Shown here: piece by piece, positions 60,806 to 64,000 of the stretch | Layout of the letters: every line of letters starts with the position of its first letter | Position numbering within the stretch: position 1 is the first letter of the stretch | DNA from: DAHUXD01 sp963736455 | Lineage (GTDB): Bacteria; Acidobacteriota; Thermoanaerobaculia; UBA5066; Gp7-AA6 | Assembly (NCBI GenBank): GCA_963736455.1 | Contig: CAVTON010000001.1 | Location: forward strand, 1,550,001-1,614,000 | Direction of reading: 5' to 3' | DNA: 64,000 bases | The notes under the pieces: model-generated | The model's input: the letters and a program-made list of their open reading frames with translations, nothing else | Databases searched by the model: none | What the model was told of the DNA's origin: nothing | Program-made: the position numbers and the translations under genes

Positions 60806-63800
60806 CTATGCCGCGAAGTAGCGCGCCTGCGGGTGATGAACGACGAGCGCGGAGACCGACGCCTCGGGGTCCATCATGAATCCCTCGGTCAGCTCGACGC
60901 CGATCCTGCGGCCGTCGAGCAATCCGAAGAGCGTCGCCTGATCGGCGAGCTCGGGGCACGCGGGATATCCGAAGCTGTAGCGCTTCCCGCGGTAGCGGCC
61001 CTGGAACCGATCGAGCATGCTCGTGCCTTCCGGATCCGGAAATCCCCAGCGCTCCCGGATCGTCCGATGCAGCCACTCCGCCGCGGCCTCCGCGGTCTCG
61101 ACGGCGAGGGCCTGGAGCGCATGGCAGAGCAGGTACTCGCCGGCCGTTTTCAGCTCCTCCGCGCGCGCCCGCACGCCCTCCCCGGCGGTGGTGATGAGCA
61201 GCCCGACCGAATCGGAAGCGGCTCCTCCCGCGCCCGGGTGAACGAAATCGGCGAGACACAGGCGCTCGCCGGCGACCTGCCGGGGAAACGTGAAGCACGC
61301 CTCGCCTCCGCCCGGGACCTGGACGTGGAGCGTGTTGCCTTCCGAGCGCGCCGGGAAATACCGGTACATTGCGCGGGCCGTCACCCAGCCCGACGACTGG
61401 ACTTTCGCGATGACCTTCTCGAGCTCGGCCAGCTTCGGGTCGCCCGCTTCCTTGAGCCTCCAGTAGCTGCCGCGAAGGCCCAGGTGTTTGGCGTAGAGCA
61501 TGTGGGGGTTCAGGTACCCCCAGATCTCCCGAAGATCGAGCTCGCCGAGAACGTGCTCCGCCGAATCGGGCGGAGGCAGCGGATCGGCGAGAACGACCTC
61601 GGGACTCCGCACCGCCGGGGCGGCGAGCGGTGCTTCCTCTTCGGGGCGCGCCGCGGCCGCCAGCGCGCTGCGCCTGCGGTCGGCCTCGGCGGCGAGCTCG
61701 ATGCGGGCTCCCTCGCCCGAGAGGATGCGGTCGGCCAGCGCGAGCCCGCGCATCGCGTCTTCCGCGTAGGCCACGAGGCCGCCGTACGCCGGCGCGATCC
61801 GGTGGTCGGTGAACTTCTGCGACAGGGCGGCGCCGCCGACGAGCATCGGCGGAGAGACGCCGGCGGAGGTCAGGTCCTGCGCCGTCGTCACCATCTGTTG
61901 CGCGCTCTTGACCAGGAGTCCCGAGAGGCCGATCAGGTCCGGCCGGTGCACGCCGAAGGCCTCGACCAGCCGCTCGGGCGGGACCTTGATGCCGAGATTG
62001 ACGACCTCGTAGCCGTTGTTCGAGAGAATGATCTCGACGAGGTTCTTCCCGATGTCGTGCACGTCGCCCTTGACGGTCGCGAGCAGGACCTTGCCCTTGC
62101 GCGAGCCGCCCTTCTTTTCCATGAACGCCTCGAGATGGCTCACGGCGGCCTTCATCGCCTCCGCCGACTGGAGGACCTCCGCCACGATCAGCTCGTTGGC
62201 GTTGAAGAGGCGTCCGACCTCGCGCATCCCCTCCATGAGCGGCCCGTTGATGATCTCCAGGGGCGCCATGCCGCCCGTGCGCACGGCCTCGAGATCCTCG
62301 ACGAGCCCCTCCTTCGAGCCCTCCAGGATGTAGCGCGGCAGACGCTCGAGAGGCGTCCCGGCCCGCGCGGCCTTCGTCTTCGGCGCCGATCCCTTCGCCT
62401 TGAAGTGCTCCGCGAACGCGGCCACCGGATCCGGGCCCCGGTTGTAGAGGAGGTCCTCCGCCAGCTTCTTCTCCTCGTCCGAAATCGACGGATAACGGAC
62501 GATCTTCTCGGAGTTGACGATGGCGAGGTCGAGGCCCGCCCGCGTGGAATGGTAGAGAAACACCGAGTTCAGGACCTCGCGGCCCGCCTCCGGAAGGCCG
62601 AACGACACGTTGGAGATCCCGAGGATCGTCTTGGCCTCGGGGAAGGCGGCCTTGATCAGACGGATGCCCTCGATCGTCTCCTCGGCGCTTCCCACGTACT
62701 TCGCGTCGCCCGTGCCGCACGGGAAGACGAGCGGATCGAACAGGATGTCTTCCGCGGGGATTCCGTACTTCTCGGTCAGCAGCGTGTAGCTGCGCCGCGC
62801 GACCTCGAGCTTGCGCTGGCGCGTGACGGCCATGCCGTTCTCGGGATCTTCGTCGATCGTTCCGACGACGAGGGCGGCGCCGTAGCGCTGCGCCAGCGGC
62901 ACGACCGTCTTGAAGCGCTCCTCTCCGTCCTCGAGGTTGATCGAGTTCAGGATGGACTTGCCCTGGCTCCACTTCAACCCGAGCTCGAGAACGCGCGCGT
63001 CCGTCGAGTCGAGCATCAGCGGAACCTTGACCATCTTCGTCGCCCGCTCCAGAAACGCGTTCACGTCGGCGGCCTCGTCGCGGTCGGGGTCCTGGAGACA
63101 GACGTCGATGACCTGCGCGGCGTTCTTGACCTGCGCACGGGCGATCTCGGCCGCGGCCTCGAACTGCCCCTCCGCCACCAGGCGCTTGAACTTCCGGCTG
63201 CCGAGGACGTTCGTGCGCTCGCCGACGAGGACCGGCCGGTTGTCCACGTCGACCTCGAGGACCTCGATTCCCGACACGAGGGTCTTCGTGTGAATGGCGG
63301 GCCGCCGGGGCTTCTTGCCTTCGGCTGCCGCCGCGAGCGCGCGAATGTGCGCCGGCGTCGTCCCGCAGCAGCCCCCCACGATGTTCACCCAGCCCTCGAC
63401 CATGAACCGTTCGAGCTCGCGCGACAGCGACTGCGGCGTCTCTCCGTACTTGCCGTCGGCGTCCGGCAGACCCGCGTTCGGATAACACGACGTCCGCGTC
63501 TTCGCGAGCGCCGACAGGCTGCGCAGATGGTCCGTCATGAACTCGGGCCCCGTCGCGCAGTTGAGTCCGACCGAGAGCAGAGGCGCGTGCATGATCGAGG
63601 CGTAGAGCGCCTCGACGTCCTGTCCCGCGAGCATCGTGCCCATCGGCTCGATCGTCACCGACGCCATGATCGGCGCTCGCCATCCGACCTCCGCGAACGC
63701 CTGCTCGACGCCGATCAACCCGGCCTTGAGGTTGCGCGTGTCCTGGGTCGTCTCAAGGAGCAGGACGTCGGCGCCGCCCGAGAGAAGGCCGATGGCCTGG

Positions 63801-64000
63801 GTGCGGTAGTGGACGATCATCTCGTCGAACGTCACGCCGCCCGTCACCGTCATCGCCTTCGTCGTCGGTCCCATGGAGCCCGCGACGAAGCGCAGCCGCC
63901 CGGTCGCGGACGCTTCCGCCGCCGCCTCGCGCGCGAGCTCGGCCGCGCGCCGGTTGATCTCGATCGTCCGATCCGCGAGCCCGTACTCCGCGAGGACCAG
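60806..64000 (-). CDS. metH: Cobalamin-dependent methionine synthase, 5' truncated
   Basis: The last 1064 residues of MetH; the start lies beyond the window edge and the frame is open through 64000. The homocysteine domain is partial but includes GSMGPTTKAMTVTGG and zinc-ligand segments SVGLNCATGPE and GGCCGTTPAHI. The pterin domain holds GERTNVLGSRKF and DSTDARVLELGLKW. The B12 domain has KGDVHDIGKNLVEIILSNNGYEV with the lower-ligand His. The activation domain includes YLNPHMLYAKHLGLRG, SFGYPACPELADQ and a final VHHPQARYF. Cobalamin is thus a cofactor in this cell. Confidence 0.97.
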   Translation of the reverse strand: MVLAEYGLADRTIEINRRAAELAREAAAEASATGRLRFVAGSMGPTTKAMTVTGGVTFDEMIVHYRTQAIGLLSGGADVLLLETTQDTRNLKAGLIGVEQAFAEVGWRAPIMASVTIEPMGTMLAGQDVEALYASIMHAPLLSVGLNCATGPEFMTDHLRSLSALAKTRTSCYPNAGLPDADGKYGETPQSLSRELERFMVEGWVNIVGGCCGTTPAHIRALAAAAEGKKPRRPAIHTKTLVSGIEVLEVDVDNRPVLVGERTNVLGSRKFKRLVAEGQFEAAAEIARAQVKNAAQVIDVCLQDPDRDEAADVNAFLERATKMVKVPLMLDSTDARVLELGLKWSQGKSILNSINLEDGEERFKTVVPLAQRYGAALVVGTIDEDPENGMAVTRQRKLEVARRSYTLLTEKYGIPAEDILFDPLVFPCGTGDAKYVGSAEETIEGIRLIKAAFPEAKTILGISNVSFGLPEAGREVLNSVFLYHSTRAGLDLAIVNSEKIVRYPSISDEEKKLAEDLLYNRGPDPVAAFAEHFKAKGSAPKTKAARAGTPLERLPRYILEGSKEGLVEDLEAVRTGGMAPLEIINGPLMEGMREVGRLFNANELIVAEVLQSAEAMKAAVSHLEAFMEKKGGSRKGKVLLATVKGDVHDIGKNLVEIILSNNGYEVVNLGIKVPPERLVEAFGVHRPDLIGLSGLLVKSAQQMVTTAQDLTSAGVSPPMLVGGAALSQKFTDHRIAPAYGGLVAYAEDAMRGLALADRILSGEGARIELAAEADRRRSALAAAARPEEEAPLAAPAVRSPEVVLADPLPPPDSAEHVLGELDLREIWGYLNPHMLYAKHLGLRGSYWRLKEAGDPKLAELEKVIAKVQSSGWVTARAMYRYFPARSEGNTLHVQVPGGGEACFTFPRQVAGERLCLADFVHPGAGGAASDSVGLLITTAGEGVRARAEELKTAGEYLLCHALQALAVETAEAAAEWLHRTIRERWGFPDPEGTSMLDRFQGRYRGKRYSFGYPACPELADQATLFGLLDGRRIGVELTEGFMMDPEASVSALVVHHPQARYFAA

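Overview
The window is a very dense, high-GC (roughly 70%) bacterial chromosome segment, most likely from an Acidobacteriota member. Evidence for this is the VWFA protein of the acidobacterial type (15.2-17.0 kb), a Ser/Thr kinase fused to a TolB-like propeller next to a TonB receptor with an N-terminal carboxypeptidase-regulatory domain, tandem secreted amidohydrolases, and many secreted BNR/propeller proteins. The assignment is inferred from gene families, not from a marker gene. No tRNA, rRNA, CRISPR array or insertion sequence is visible. No stretch longer than 300 bases lacks a gene; the longest gaps are about 200 bases (27.2, 37.2 and 38.3 kb).

Layout. 0-2.3 kb (+): a truncated beta-barrel protein, a small secreted protein and a PA-domain metalloprotease-like protein. 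2.3-6.8 kb (-): two amidohydrolase-family genes and an EVE-domain gene, chained by 4-base overlaps. 6.9-11.7 kb (+): DUF2911, M28-like peptidase, GT4 glycosyltransferase and class V aminotransferase. 11.8-17.0 kb: SPFH/NfeD pair, BNR propeller and VWFA protein. 17.0-20.1 kb: a diguanylate cyclase with a degenerate receiver, a YdjC-type deacetylase, and the aromatic amino acid genes aroH and tyrA. 20.2-23.7 kb: Dps, AmpG-like permease and M20 amidohydrolase. 23.7-27.2 kb (+): a coupled operon of speA, a GluR0-type ligand-gated potassium channel and RidA.

27.4-37.1 kb (-): a split, degenerate copper-amine-oxidase-like pair, an M28 peptidase that appears to start at CTG, then a coupled operon of winged-helix/FHA regulator, Ser/Thr kinase and frameshifted TonB receptor. 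37.3-41.3 kb (+): four secreted proteins or lipoproteins, two of which share a conserved leader element. 41.3-43.6 kb (-): egtB-egtD for ergothioneine. 43.6-54.2 kb (+): M49-like peptidase, a histone-H1-like basic protein, PIG-L deacetylase, DUF4412 protein and an ABC importer operon with an SLC13-like permease inserted; this operon carries three single-base frameshifts. 54.2-57.1 kb (-): a GSDH-type dehydrogenase and an SMP-30-like protein. 57.1-60.7 kb (-): a five-gene operon led by an Lrp regulator (two EamA exporters, DinB-like protein, cyclase). 60.8 kb to the end (-): metH, truncated at its 5' end.

Genes work mainly in tightly coupled groups; more than a dozen junctions are ATGA, GTGA or TTGA overlaps. 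Four frameshifts are visible. Each is a one-base change that restores a full-length family member, so sequencing error in a draft genome is as likely as real decay. The most interesting items are the speA-channel-ridA operon, the split amine-oxidase-like pair, the regulator/kinase/TonB operon, and the leader element shared by two secreted-protein genes.
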